Assembly: GCA_002794785.1 (NCBI GenBank)
Contig: NBBA01000007.1
Coordinates: 682,001-746,000 of the forward strand
Direction: 5' to 3'
Length of the DNA stretch: 64,000 nucleotides
Source of the DNA: Coniferiporia sulphurascens
Taxonomy: Eukaryota > Basidiomycota > Agaricomycetes > Hymenochaetales > Hymenochaetaceae
Both the position numbers and the translations under genes were made by a program. The first letter of the stretch is position 1, and every line of letters starts with the position of its first letter. Below, piece by piece: positions 35,477 to 47,543 of the stretch. The notes under the pieces were generated by a model that had not been told where the DNA came from, did not search any database, and worked only from the letters and a program-made list of their open reading frames with translations.

Positions 35477-38400
35477 TCAGTTGCCGATGGCAAAGCCCTG
35501 GTCAGAAATAAGCACCACAGTAGGTCCCCCCGGGTCAAAGACGAGGATGGGTTCCGCCTCAAAGGCGGGGTGAGAGTCGAGGAATGATGCCAGAATTGGG
35601 AGGCCATCTTTCGAGAACCATTGGGCTTCGGTGGATGGTAAAGGGGTCTTCCACACCGCGCGTCGGGCGGCGAGGGTATTAGGGCAGGAGAGCAGGAGGT
35701 GAGCTCGAGTCTCTGGGACATGACAGAAAGGGCACATGGGGTCGCGCCCCGGAATGCGTCCAAAGTACGCGCCAAAGCCGGCGTGACCGAGGAGTGTCCG
35801 GAAAACTTTGCACTTAGTGCGACGACCGAGTGTGAGGTTCTGCATGAGGGCGGACGGCTTCGTGGAAGGGTTCTGGGTGGCGCCCATAGAGTGGGCGTCC
35901 GAGCTTCCTCGGGATTGTCGACAGGCGTGGGCCCAGTCGGATTTCCATTGTGTTAGTGCCGTAGAGGAGGCGGCTTCCCGGAGAAAGCGGATGGTGGGCG
36001 GAAACGGGGTCGCGTCCGGGGGAGGGTTGTCAGCAATGCCGCAGGCGAGGACGTCAGCAAATTCATTGCCTTCCACATCGGAGTGTCCGGGGACCCAGTG
36101 TAGATGGAAAAAGACACGTGGGAACCGCTTGGTGGCGATTTTGAGACACTTCCGGATGAAGAGGGCGACATTTAACGCCTGGGGCTGGACGAGGGTCGGC
36201 GAGGAGTGTGAGGGCCACTTCGCAGTCGGTGTAGATCTCGACCTGGGTAACGGCGGGGTGGAGATCGTAGGAGTAGGCCAGAAGCCAAGCGGCATCGGCT
36301 AAGGCAGCAAGTTCACAGTCAGTGGCATGGACCGAAGAACCAAGATAGGTTTCGCGAGTGAGTACATTCTCCCCGCGGTAGAACCAGACGCCGGCTGCAC
36401 CACCGGCGTATGAGGAGGGGGACGTGCCCTTGCGGGAACCGTCTGTGTATATGAGAAGGCGCGAGGGGGTGTCCTTCAGCCGGTCAATAAGACCATGGTG
36501 TGACTGGATGAGCGCCTCCCGGGCTTCTTGAGAGTGGTCAATCGCCTGGTCGATGCTTACGTGCCGTAATGACGGCAGCGTGATCCACGGCGGGCGAGTG
36601 TATCGGGGAACGCGTTCGCAGCCAGGTGGGACCCGGTTAACGAACGACGTGGTGATGGCTCCAATGCGCGTAGTGCGTAATGGGAGAAGGGTGTGCGTGG
36701 TAGTAAGATACCGTATGGCCGCACGAGTTTTGGTACGCTCTAGACGGAGTGGGATGGGCAAGATGGACGCGAGGACCTCCGAAGGGCCGCGTGGAGACGT
36801 GCGCCATGATCCAAGGATACGGCGGCACGCCGCGGACTGTACAAGGGTCATCTTGTCACATTTGCCTTTTTGCCTTTTGCCAGTAAACCAGAGGGGGATC
36901 CCCATAGTAAAACCGGCAGAATGCACCCAATATATAGGCGTCGAAGGTGGAGCGGGTCGAGGCCGCGCAGAGTGTTGCCAAGGAGTTCCAAGGCGCGTAG
37001 AGAGGACATGGCTTTAAAGCACATGCGTTGAACGTGGTCCGTAAACAGCAATTGCGCGTCGAAAAAGATGCCCAGCCAGCGTAAAGGCCGGGAGGGCACT
37101 ATGCGAAGGGGTCGAAGACCCTGGCGCGGCAGGTGTATAGGGTGAATAAGGGAGTCTTCGCGTAGATCGTGTCGGCGCGTCCAGTGGATGAGCTCAGATT
37201 TGTCATCGTCCAGAGAGAGGCCGAGAGCACGACATGCGGCGGAGAAAGAGAGGTAGGCCTGCTCGAGGCGCGCGACGTTAGTCGCAATCGAACTCGAGGA
37301 GGTGGTAAGTAAATGGTCATCCACATACGCGCGGACGAACACGAGAGGGTCTGAGGCCTGTAACGAGGTGAGAAGGCTGGTCGCAAAGAGAGCAGACAGG
37401 ATGGGAGAGATGGGGAGCCTTGTGGAACACCCATGTTAGGTATGGGGGTTAGAGTGTCGGTAAACCCGTCGAAAGACAGGGCGACTCGACGGTCAGATAC
37501 GAAGGACATGACCCAAGATATAAGGAGAGGGGGAAACCCTAGTTCAATGAGGACGGCGCGCAGACGGGGGTGTTGAACGGATGGGAAGAAACCAGCCACA
37601 TCCACCACGAGGGCGGTGGTGACATGGTGTTTAGCCCAGGCCGATTCAATTTCGTTGACGAGGTCGGAGGTGGCATCCAAAACGCCCGATTTTTGGCGGG
37701 TGCTGAATTGGGAGGGAGGGAGAGCACCGAGTTCGTTGGCAATGAACTGGATGCGATTGGCGATGATCTTCTCGAGTAGTTTGCCCATGGTTTCCTCGAG
37801 AGTGATGGGGCGGTAAGCGTTGAGCGCGGTGGGGTCTTTCTTATTCAGTTTCCGAAGCATCACCACCTTTGCGTCCTTCCAAGGACGGGGGTGGTGGCCA
37901 GCATCCAGGCACTCGTTAAAAAGCGCGAGGAGTGGGACGCTATGAGTGGCGTGCAGGCTTTTGAGGGCCTGGTAGCCAACGCCCGTAATGCCCGGGGCAC
38001 TGGAGTTGGAAGTGAGATTGAGTGCGTGGTCCATTTCTTCCATAAGGATGGGGTGGTTACGCATGGGGCGGGCGCCGACAAAAGAGTAGGTCGGAGGGAG
38101 GGCAGCGGACGGTTGGGTACCGAAGTATTTTGACCGGAAGGCAGAAGCCTTCTCCGCAGGTGAGTTCGCGGTGGACTGTCCGGACACCAGGGCAGGAATG
38201 GGGGCACGTCGGGTGCCCATTGCCCATTTTGCCATTGGCCAGATCTTGTCTGGCTTGACAGAAGCGGTGAACGAATCAGCCCAGTTGCGTTTAGCACGGC
38301 GAAAGATACCGGCCGACTGTCGTCGGAGCACGGTACGCGTCGCCGGGGTAGCTCCGCGCAAGGCGGCCATGTGGGCACGACACGAGGAGTCCCACCACTT

Positions 38401-39395
38401 GACCTTGTGGCCCCCTGTCTTCGAAGAGGACGGGGGGTGTGAGGAATCAGTGGCGAATACCATAGCAGCGTGGATGGCGGCGACCTTGACGTCAAGGAGA
38501 TGGGGCGTGGCGCCAGAGAGGGCGAAGGCAGCAGAGAGGGGTTCGTCGAGAGCTTCCAACCATTCAGTAGAGAGCGAATCGTCATACCGTGGGCGAAGGA
38601 AGGGGTCATTGAGCGGCTCAGAAGAGGTGGGGACAGACCAGGTGATAACTGCATGGTCGGGTCCGGATGGGGTATCCCAGGACCGTGTCCAGGAATCGCC
38701 CAAAACAAGGTCTTCCAGAGAAGGGGAAGCCCATGCGAGGTCGATAACTGATTCTGTGAACTGGGTAGAGGGGCGTCGCCGGGTATCAAATCCCGGCTGA
38801 TTTAGGAGGTGCATGGCGTGTGAGGCCGCCCAGTGTTCCAGAGGATGGGCTTTTTGCTCGTCGCTAGTAGAATGGGTGCCGTGGTCCCAGTGGATAGAGT
38901 GGAGGTTGAAGTCCCCAGCAACTAGCCAGTGTGCACGCGGTGGGAGCTCGAGAAGAGCAAGGGAGGAGATGGTGTCTTTTTTATTCGCATCGTGATTGTA
39001 TACATTAGTGACAAAAAAAGGCCCAAGGCCGGTGTCAAAAATTAGCGTGAGTATGTCTCGGGATGGGGAGCGCGAAGCATCTAGCACCACCCGAGACAGG
39101 GGATTGACTGGCGAACCAGAGTGACCACACGCGGACGTGTTAGTTCGGTGCTCCCCGCGGAGGGGGGCACAAAGACGTGATAGTTGGGCATGGCGGGGAA
39201 GCCGAATACAGGCGTACCTGATGCGTCAAACATAGAGGGGGAGGCACCGATAGGGTACCAAGGGGGTTCCTGGAGTAGAATAACCGCAGGTGGAGGCGGG
39301 GCACCGGGGGCAGACGAGAAGGAGTGGACGAGTGCTTCAACGTGCACTCGGGACGTTGCAACATTGTGTTGCATAAACGTCCAGGGACTACTCAT
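35477..39395 (-). pseudogene. LINE ORF2 (endonuclease, reverse transcriptase, RNase H), frameshifted
   Basis: From ATG 39395: endonuclease features ILLQEPPWYP, LVAGDFNLHSIHWD and SGPDHAVITW; reverse transcriptase ITLEETMGKLLEKIIANRIQ, GVPQGSP and YVDD (FVRAYVDDHLL); RNase H IYTDGSRKG, CELAALADAAW, IYTDCEVAL and HWVPGHSDVEGNEFAD; then a C-terminal CPFCHVPETRAHLLLSC knuckle. Single-base frameshifts lie near 39099, 37412-37415, 36893-36897 and 36181-36184, each in or next to a run of at least four G/C. No stop codons other than those created by the shifts are seen. Either the copy is young and dead, or the runs are sequencing errors. Confidence 0.85.
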
Positions 39396-41668
39396 CTACC
39401 GGGGGTGGGGCGAAAGAGGAACGGGCACGGCCACGCTGTTTGGGGCAGCTGGAAGAGTCGGCGCGGTGTTCGCCGGAGCAGTTCGAGCATTTGGGGGGGT
39501 GAGTGCAGGGGGAGGTGGCCGGTAGGGCGTCTCTAACACAGCCCGGGCAGCGCATGCGGTGGTCGTCAGTACGGTGACGGCCTGCGCATATGAGGCATGA
39601 CCAGGGGCGGTTCCTGCAGTTCTGTACCAGGTGGCCTAGTGCAGCGCATTTAAGACACTGCATGAGGCGAGGGAGGTCACGACGGGCCACCAGTTTAAGG
39701 CGGCGACCGAACATGTATACGACGCGGTTCCTCGGGGTGGAGAGGATGCCCGCAGAACGGGAGCCCGTGGGGTCTTCAAACGAGAAGGCGATGGGGGCAG
39801 ACATGACGTCCTCAGTCAGCAGCGCGTAGGCCCGGGTCCAGTCGGGCTCAAGCGTCATTGGCAATGAGAGGAGGTGAGGGTTGGCGGCACGGAACTCCGC
39901 TTGGAGATCCGTCGCTGTGAAGGCAGGGAGGCCCAGCGCAGGACGCGTAGGGACTTCGGCAATTTGGAGGCAGGCCCAAGATACGAGTTGGGAGACTGTG
40001 GCAGGGTAGACGCTTTGGACGGATGCCATCACAACTTCCTTCACGCTGTTCATAGTAGGGACGTGAGTGTTGTGAGCGAACGTGACGAAGCAATTGCCTC
40101 GCTCGTTCCAATGGGCAGCGCGTACGACCAATTTGGCCACAGTCGGAAAGCGTGAGAGGGCAGTCCTGACGTTGATTGTCGTCTGGGAGTCGGTGGGGCG
40201 CGCTTCAGCAGGGGGGGGGCTCCATGGAAGCGAATGGCGAGGGTCGGGTCCGTAATGGTACGGATAACCGGGAGGACTGCACGCTTCGGCTCTTGTTTCA
40301 CAGCGCTAGCGGGAATGGGGGCCCCTGTCGACACTGGCGCTGCAGTAGCAGGGACAGTGGCAGGGGTAGCCCCACCCGCGGCAAGACCTGGAGGGACAGG
40401 TGTCAGCAAGGTGGACCCGGCGGTGGAGTTAGAAGGGCCCGAAGGTCCTTGTGGTGGGGGAGGTGCAGTACTTGGGTTGGCTTTACCCTTCCCTTTCTTG
40501 TCTCCGGAGGGGGCGGACCCGGCCCCCGAGGAATGTGGGGGAGGTCGTTTGAGGGCATCCATTCGCTGCATCATGAAGGCCATTTGGCGCGTGAGGTCAG
40601 ACATGACCTGCACCATCTGCTGTGGCAGGGAGGGAGGGGAGGGGAGGCCTACCACAGTCTGGGTGGACTGGGGGAGGGCGGGGGGGGGGGCGGGGTCAAA
40701 GACGGCGCCGAAACGGGGGCCTGCCGCCGCCCGAAAGGCCTGCGACGTGGCGGATTGTGCGAGCGGATCCTCCTGGACCAAAGCACTGTTGAGAGAGTTA
40801 ACCGCGAAGGCAATCTCTCCGAGAAGGGAGGCAGTAGAGGCGGCCGACATAGAGGTCGTCTTCCCTAGTGCGAGAAGGTCATGGGAGGCACGCATGGCAG
40901 TCGTGGCGGCCAGCCGGAGGTGGGGGACCTGAAGTGTCACTGCCCTAGGGGACAATGGCACAGGGGCGCTGGTGGACTTGCGCTTTTTCCGCGCAGAAGC
41001 CGTAGATGCCTCCTCATCGACGGCCCCGGCCTCCGACATTTCTGAGTCGGAGTCCAGGGACGAGATGGCAGCGGACATCGGGCGGGACGGCCCACGAGGG
41101 GTTTCGTCTACACGGGGAGCCATCCCACCACCCCTAGGGGGAGTGGAAGGGAGGGCAGGCTCAACGAGAGCGGAGGCCGCGTCAATGGGGGGTGAGACGC
41201 CCAGATGGAGGCAGAGGTGGACTGGGGGACCTGCGGGGCAGGGGCCCTAAGAGAGAGGAGGCTGGTTTGACCCCCAGAAAAGAGAGTTTCGCCGGAAATA
41301 GCCCCTGAGAGGGAGAGGCCCGGGGTAACCGGGCGGGGGACTTGGGCCATACCCTGGTCAGTTCCTCGGTCGCTCGCAGCCGAAGTGGTGCGGGACGGTG
41401 GGTGAAAGGGTTGGCGAGATGTGATCTCCGCCGCCAGTGGGGAAACTGTGGGGAGTACTTTGGGAGGCACCGCAGGTGCGCGGGCGCTGCTCGAGATCGA
41501 CCCCGAGAACGAGGAGGAGCGGGCGGCGACCAATCCCGGAGGAGGCATTGTGTCGGTCCCCCGACCACGAAGAGAACGCATACCGCCCCGTGTGGGGACA
41601 GAGGGGGCGTGAAAGGTCTCGTCGATGGGACGGAGGGGTTGTTGTTGTTGTTGTTGTTGATCAGACAT
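39388..41668 (-). pseudogene. LINE ORF1 (gag-like, zinc-knuckle protein), frameshifted
   Basis: Starts at ATG 41668 with a Gln run (CAA repeat), then a long Pro/Ser/Ala-rich part. Near the end are three zinc-knuckle-like Cys/His blocks: CLKCAALGHLVQNC, CLICAGRHRTDDH and CSNCSGEHRADSSSC. The frame shifts twice: between 41123 and 41250, at or near a G6 run (41187-41192), and in a G9 run (40211-40219 on plus, C9 on coding strand). Downstream frames resume immediately, so each is a one-base change. The stop (39388-39390) overlaps the ORF2 ATG by 8 nt (ATGAGTAG), an arrangement used by some LINEs for reinitiation. Confidence 0.85.
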
Positions 41669-41728
41669 AGAGGGCAGAGTGCTCGTAAAGACTACCTAGA
41701 TGGTGGTGGTTAGAGGACAAGGAGGATG

Positions 41729-41743
41729 TGTTGGATGAGCATT
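41729..41743. repeat. Target-site duplication of the LINE (5' side of the element)
   Basis: TGTTGGATGAGCATT, identical to the copy at 35262-35276, immediately before the element's 5' leader. Confidence 0.9.
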
Positions 41744-43009
41744 ACCCAAGGAACTTTATAATACATATATTTTCCCACACTATGTACCTCAATTACATAA
41801 TTGGCGACTCGGCTTAAACAAAGACCAAACAATCCGGGTTCGGGTATGAAGTTTTGTTACGTTCTGTATCTTTCAAGAGCAACCTCTTGAAAACGTTGCG
41901 GACTAAATGCTGATTTAAGGGGAACAAATAATGTATTTATTCTCTGAGTCAGCCGCCTTTTCCCCTTTCCCCTCCTTTCCCTTGTCCTTTCTCTTACGCT
42001 CACTCACTTTTTACTCACGTCTTTTATGTTAAATTTACCTTTTCTGCTGAACAATTGTCTACGATCTGATTTCCCCCCACCTAATTGAGTCGTTCTTGGA
42101 CTCTCACAACTTTTATATCATCTCCGAGTACATTTTTGGCAGGATGCTCGTGGTTACTAGGAACGGCGGCAAGCTCTCTCTGGGATGCGTCAAGTTCGTC
42201 ATGGCTCAATGCGTCCCGATCATCTAGCACACATTGGGTGAGGGCGGATGCGTGCGATGAGGGACTCGACGCTACTGGGGTACGCGTCCTTCATCCAAGC
42301 AATCGCGAAGCTCCTTCCCTGACGACCTGAACTCCTAGACGCAACAAAATTACTAAAAATACTAACATATCGGTCGTTTCCATTTGATAACATATCCTAA
42401 GAAGTATAATGGACGATGAGAACTGGGAGCTCCAATACCAGTATTGAAACTCCGATTTTTTAGCGATCCGCGGATCCGCAGATCATCGCATCATAGCCTG
42501 CAATTAATGATCAACGCAAGTCCTTTTCCCTTTAGCCACCACTAGTACTACTGCCATGACCATCTAGACTATCAATGAACAAAAGCTTTAGTTTTCAACG
42601 CCGTGATTCTGCGGTTAAGTGAGAAAAAAACGAGTTCCTCGTACGATTGCGCAGAGTCGTTCTAGACCCATGTTCTCTTCTGGAACCGCCACCAAAAAGC
42701 AGTCTGAACTACGATAGCCGCCTCTTCCGGTCTTCACACCAAGCACTGACGACGCATATGATCTCATATGTCTTATTTTCTCTTTTGAGGTGTGTTTTCA
42801 TTTGAACCCATCCCAAACGGCCCTCAACAGGCCGTGAAAACACATTAAATTCCCGTCCGGACCTCTCGAAGCTCCAGCCGCCTTTTGACTGCTACCCCCA
42901 TCACCACGCCTTCGTGCAGCCAGCATCTATCCTCGGCCACGCACAACACCCCTACCCCTACCCCCTTTTCTTCCACCCCTCTCCTCCTCCTGCTCTCTCC
43001 TCGCCCAGG
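41744..43009. other. Region without recognisable genes
   Basis: 1.27 kb after the LINE. Frames such as 42085-42330 (plus) are Ser-rich and unassigned. 42860-43008 is very pyrimidine-rich and leads into the tandem array. Confidence 0.45.
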
Positions 43010-44420
43010 ATCTCGCGAGACGCTACTTGGGCGTGCGGCGGGCGTCAGACCTGGCGGGGGAGTACAGGGAAGGTGCCTCTTCTCTGTGCTTCCTCGTCTG
43101 TGTCGCGGCGTGGAGGATTTGGGCGGAGTTACGCAGACGAGTGCCTTTCCTTCATTCCATCTCTTGAGCACTTGCTTCTACTCCCACAGAACCTAGATCG
43201 CGAGACGCTGGGGCGTGCGACGGACGCGACGACGATAGCGAGGGTTCTCAGGGAGACTGGCCACCTCCTTGTGTCTCCGCAGCTTGAGTCTGAGCGTGAG
43301 GGAAGGGACTAAGACATTTTTGCGAGTCTCACACACTTCCGTCGCATTTACCTGCTCGCTTGATTTCTCCCCTAGATCCTATTAGAACGACGTTGGAGTG
43401 AGATGTGGTTCCCGGGCGGGCGGCATGTGCTGGTACTGGTGGGAGGGGCCGGGGAAGGTGCCTCTTCTCTGGTTTTCCCTATCGGAGCCGCGCCATGTCA
43501 CGTCGCGCCGGGGGAGGGCAGGGCAAGGCGGGGAGATTCTGATACAGACAAGTCCAAACATTCTCATATCCACATTTTCTCCGCTTCTCTCCTTTCTCAC
43601 ACGCTACGTTTCGTCTCAGGCTGTTTTTCTTGCAGGACAGGTCAAACAGCCGCGAGACGCCAATGGGCGTGCGACGGACGCGACGGCAATGGCGACGAAA
43701 CCCGGAGAGACTGGCCACCTCTTCGAGTCTCTGAAGCTTGAGTCTGAGCGTGAGGGATCGGGATGAGACAGTTCTAGCGAGTCGTTTTTTTTCGTCACAC
43801 TAGTACGCTCACTTGGTCTTTTTTTTGCTCAGCACTTGGGTTAACAGAAAACATTGGATTTAATGGATTTAAGATCACGGGAAGTCTACCAGGAGAGCGG
43901 CGAGCGTCCGAGTAAACGGGGGAGGACGGGGAAGGTGCCTCTTCTCCTGATTTCCCCGTTTACACGCGACGTGTTGCAATGTTGGAGTTTGGCCCGTGGT
44001 TTGGACAGACGAGTTCCCATATACCCCAAGAGTCCTTTTCCTTTCTTTCTCCGTCGTCCAGATTTAGTTCAGACTGATCCTTGATTAGTTAGGTGTTCTC
44101 TCGCGAGACGCATTGGGCGTGCGACGGACGTGATGACGAAGGCGATGGGAGCACAGGATGCTGGCCACCTTCTGGGTTCCCTGCAGCCTGAGTCAAAGCG
44201 TGGTGGAATGATGTTGCGTTGTCACGATGAGTTCTCGTTCTCATCTATACGCGCTCTCGTTTGTCCTCTTCCTTTTTCAGATTCCTCTATGGCGGAGTGG
44301 ACCCACGATCGGAGGACGCGTTGGACGGGCAGCGGGACACAGAGGCGATAGCACCCGGGGACCAAGGGGACTGGCCACCTTCTCGTTCCTTCGGTGCTTG
44401 ACCCCGAGTGTGGAGAGGGG
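43010..44420. repeat. Divergent tandem repeat array, 451-bp period
   Basis: A box of about 105-110 bp starting GCGAGACGC, with GGGCGTGCGACGGACG and, about 50 bp on, CTGGCCACCT, then GAGTCTGAGCGTGAGG, occurs at 43201-43320, 43651-43762 and 44102-44213. The starts are about 451 bp apart each time. Partial copies lie at about 43012 and 44310. A second box, GGGGAAGGTGCCTCTTCTC, occurs at 43068, 43451 and 43928 in front of each unit. Boxes are separated by pyrimidine-rich spacers. The GCGAGACGC box is open in one frame in the three main copies (GRATDATTIA, GRATDATAMA, GRATDVMTKA; then GHLL, GHLF, GHLL). No family recognised. Confidence 0.7.
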
Positions 44421-45767
44421 AGGCGGACACACCGGCGACGGCTAACGAGTCGTGGAGGCTGGCCACCACCACGACTTTGACGCTTGACCCTCTGCGTCTC
44501 CAGGACTTCCTTCGGCAACATACGTGCACGTGTTTCAGTCAGGATCGTCGTTAGTGATGGGCGGGGTACGGGGAAGGGGGAACGTGGAGCGGGGCGGATG
44601 GGAAGCCGAGTGGGAGGGCAAACCCTCCCGTAAGTTTTTCATCATTCACCTACTGAGACAGACGACTGACTCTTTCCTTTTTCCTTTTCCCTTCTTCCTT
44701 TTTCTATGTCTTCGTGTCTTCGCCACTCGACGTTTTCCTATGGCCGTGGGAGGACGACACCCTCCCTCCCCCGCTTCCCCCTGTACGGGGTTCGGGACTG
44801 AGGACTCGTAAAGCCGGTCTCCTCTTAGGTTCGGTAGTTCAACCCGCCAGACGGACAGAGGCGGGGGTAAAGGGATGCAGGGATGCCGGGGGGGAGGTTC
44901 AGATTCGTTTGGAGCTGTCTTGCGTCTCGTCTTTCTCTTGATTTACCCTTTCGTTGTATATTTGATTCGCCCATCTCCTGCCTACAAACTGAATTTGTGG
45001 AACAGAAATATCAAACCTTGATCTTCGATCCCTGATTCTTGTTGACGGTTGAAAAACGTCTTGCGTATATTATCCCACTTACAGCGAGTCCTTTAAAACC
45101 CAAATTTCGCTTGGGCCTTGCCAGTTTGGCACGATGTGGTCTATACCGACCGGTCCTCGAGTGAGTGAATACATCACACCACCAATCGAGATGGACGCGC
45201 GTTCTCATCGTTGGGTCGTGCAAAGGATTCCGGCCGGGGTTACCCGTGCGACAGAGGCGAGACGGCCGCCCGGCCCGGGACCTGGACCTCAGACTTAATC
45301 TTCATTTTTATTTTATTTTATTAATAGGCATTTACACATTGCTACAGTACTTTGTACAAGACACGGATGTACAAATGTTATGAAGCGGAAGAGGTGATTA
45401 ACATGTTATGAGTGATTTGGGTTTGAGATGTGTAAGGTTATGTAGATGAACGTTAAAAAGGAGATTTAAGGAGGGAAGAAGCGAGTGAAATGCACTGGCA
45501 TTGGAATAGTGAGTTGTGTATTACAGTAGAAACGGTAAACAGATCCCAGGAGGATGTACAAGTCTATAAGAAAACCTTCCCCACTTGAGAGTATCTGCAG
45601 TGCCAGTGGGTTCTATCATGCTTCACTTCGAGTCTCGCTCTCACGCCCATTCAGTGTAATCCTAGACAGTATCGTGCCGCTTCCCCTGGTACTACTTCAG
45701 ACTTCACCCAGTCGTTGGTCACCATCAATACCAAGTCGTGATATACGGTACATTGCGTAGTGGGATA
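44421..45767. other. Region without recognisable genes
   Basis: About 1.35 kb. It starts with a last degenerate copy of the repeat motif (CTGGCCACCACC near 44459 and GGGGAAGGGGG at 44569) and then loses resemblance. 45270-45340 is AT-rich. Upstream of the first deacetylase, so its promoter should lie in the last few hundred bases. Confidence 0.4.
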
Positions 45768-47543
45768 ATGTCACGCCAGATCCTAATTGGGTTTGGGGTG
45801 GACGCTGATGCGGTTTCTGGATGGTGGGCGCAGCATTCACTCCGCGGGAGACGGAGAGAAATAGGGCTGATTGTATGGGTGCGCTCCCTGACAGGATTTG
45901 TCGGCTCAGAGGGAGCGACCCGGGCTCGCCCTGTGATATTTCTCGCGTACGTATTCATTCTTCCTCAAGGATATATACGAGACGCTCACTCGGAATTATA
46001 AAATAATGAATATCGAAGGGTATGCATGCTGGTGAGGTCGGGACACCTCGCCTCTTGAAGCTTTTTGCGAAATATAATATCAAGACAACTTGGTTCATTC
46101 CCGGTGAGGACTGTCGGACATCCTGACTAGAAAGTGCCACATAATCACGCTCGAGTTTTCCCCCGATTATCACTGTGCTTCTTGTTTTGGTAGGACATAG
46201 TCTCGAAACGTTTCCGGAGCAGATGGCTGCAGTAAGGGACGCTGGACACGAGATGTATGTGCACAAGATGAGCCCTTGCACGATTACTGATGACTTGTGG
46301 ACGAGTACAGTGGACTTCATGGTTACTCTCATGAGGCGCGCGATTCAAGCAGCTCGAGACATGGTCCATTGCTGACATCCTGACGTCGAACAGAGCCTTC
46401 TCAAGATGACCGTAGAACAGCAGCAAGATATTCTCAACCATACATTCGATCTTCTTACCAAATTCAACAATGGGATTCCTCCGAAGGGCAACGTTGCGCC
46501 ATCATGGGAAACGAGCAAGGAGAGCACAAACATGCTGCTTGATAAGGGTGTTGAGTACGGTACGTCATGTTGGCCGTGTCATCGTTCGTGTGGATCGATG
46601 TTAGGAGGCGCACTGAGCCACACAAGACCACTCAAGCATGGCGCACGAGTAAGTTACATGCGCTCTAAGGGATAAGATACATCAGTTGGGACATACGCGT
46701 AAATGCAGTTCGCAAGCATATTACCTCCGCGACGAGGATAGCTGGACGAAGATTGATCACAACGAGAAGGCCCACACTTGGATGAAACCCCTACAGCGCG
46801 GAAATGAGACCGGCCTAGTAGAAATCCCGGCAAATTGGTGAGTTCGAGCCCTGTGCTACCGCATGGTCGGTCAAATGCCTTTCTTAATGCGCGCGATAAT
46901 GTAGGTACCTGGATGACTTTCCTCCCTTGATGTATGTGTTTCCTTCATGTCATCTGGGGAAAGAGTAATTTAGATGTTCCGTAGATTCGTAAAGTCAAGG
47001 GCCAACTCTCTCGGATGGGTACGTACCTTCGTCCAGTCACCCGAGCTGCTTTACAAGCCTCATCTTTTGTATCTCCAGGTCAATACTCGTGATGTAGAGG
47101 ACCTCTGGAAGGACACGTTCTCGTACTGCTATCGGTTTGTCGACCTTACATTCTCCCTGCTAAATCTTCTTCTTGAGTTACTTGATATTCTTTTCAGTGA
47201 GGAAAAGGACTTCATATTTCCTATAACGATCCACCCAGATGTTAGCGGGTACGTTTAAGGCTCATAAACCGGAATCCTGACTGACCATTGTACTTAATTT
47301 TTAGCCGGCCTCACGTTTTGCTTATGCTGGTGCGTTAATGTTAAGACAGGGCGATAAATTCTGCAGTACACGCAATAACTCACCGGTACGTGCATCTAGG
47401 AGCGCTTCATCGAATGGGTGAACACGCACGAGCATGTCCAGTGGGTTCCGATGATTGAGATGGCACGTGCATTCCGCGCAAAGAATAAGCCTACAGCAAA
47501 CGCACGGATGCCCACGGGCTTCATGCCTACGGAACGAAACTGA
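45768..47543 (+). CDS. Polysaccharide deacetylase (CE4, PgdA-like), copy 1
   Basis: About 14 exons; mapped ones include 45768-45823, 46311-46335, 46394-46559 and 47400-47543. Exons 1, 5 and 6 have exactly the lengths of the paralogue at 49368-51151. CE4 metal site: GFGVDADAV (Asp) and GLHGYSHE (His-x3-His); also [34 protein letters not shown] and EHVQW. Family enzymes remove N-acetyl or similar groups from polysaccharides or related substrates; secretion signal is absent, so an intracellular role is likely. Two oddities: the intron after exon 5 begins GC (46336, GCGCGC) where the paralogue has GT, and exon 2 reads ICRLRG where the paralogue has LGSYGG, as if shifted then restored. Convergent with the proteasome gene. 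Confidence 0.8.

Larger units (their letters stand above)
35277..41728 (-). mobile_element. Full-length non-LTR retrotransposon (Tad1-like LINE)
   Basis: 6.45-kb element on the minus strand, from a short 5' leader (41728-41669) through ORF1 and ORF2 to a poly(A) tail (T run 35275-35298). It has 15-bp direct repeats on both sides (35262-35276 and 41729-41743), as expected after target-primed reverse transcription. Encoded order: proline/serine-rich gag-like region with CCHC knuckles, then APE endonuclease, reverse transcriptase and RNase H. This layout, with RNase H after RT, is that of the Tad1 clade of fungi. 5' end is intact and the repeats are identical, so the insertion is young, but the ORFs are frameshifted. 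Confidence 0.92.

Noticed and set aside
36553..37017. 154-aa plus-strand frame
   Set aside because: Antisense shadow of LINE ORF2.
40176..40932. Two overlapping 230-aa plus-strand frames
   Set aside because: Antisense shadows of LINE ORF1 in GC-rich low-complexity DNA.
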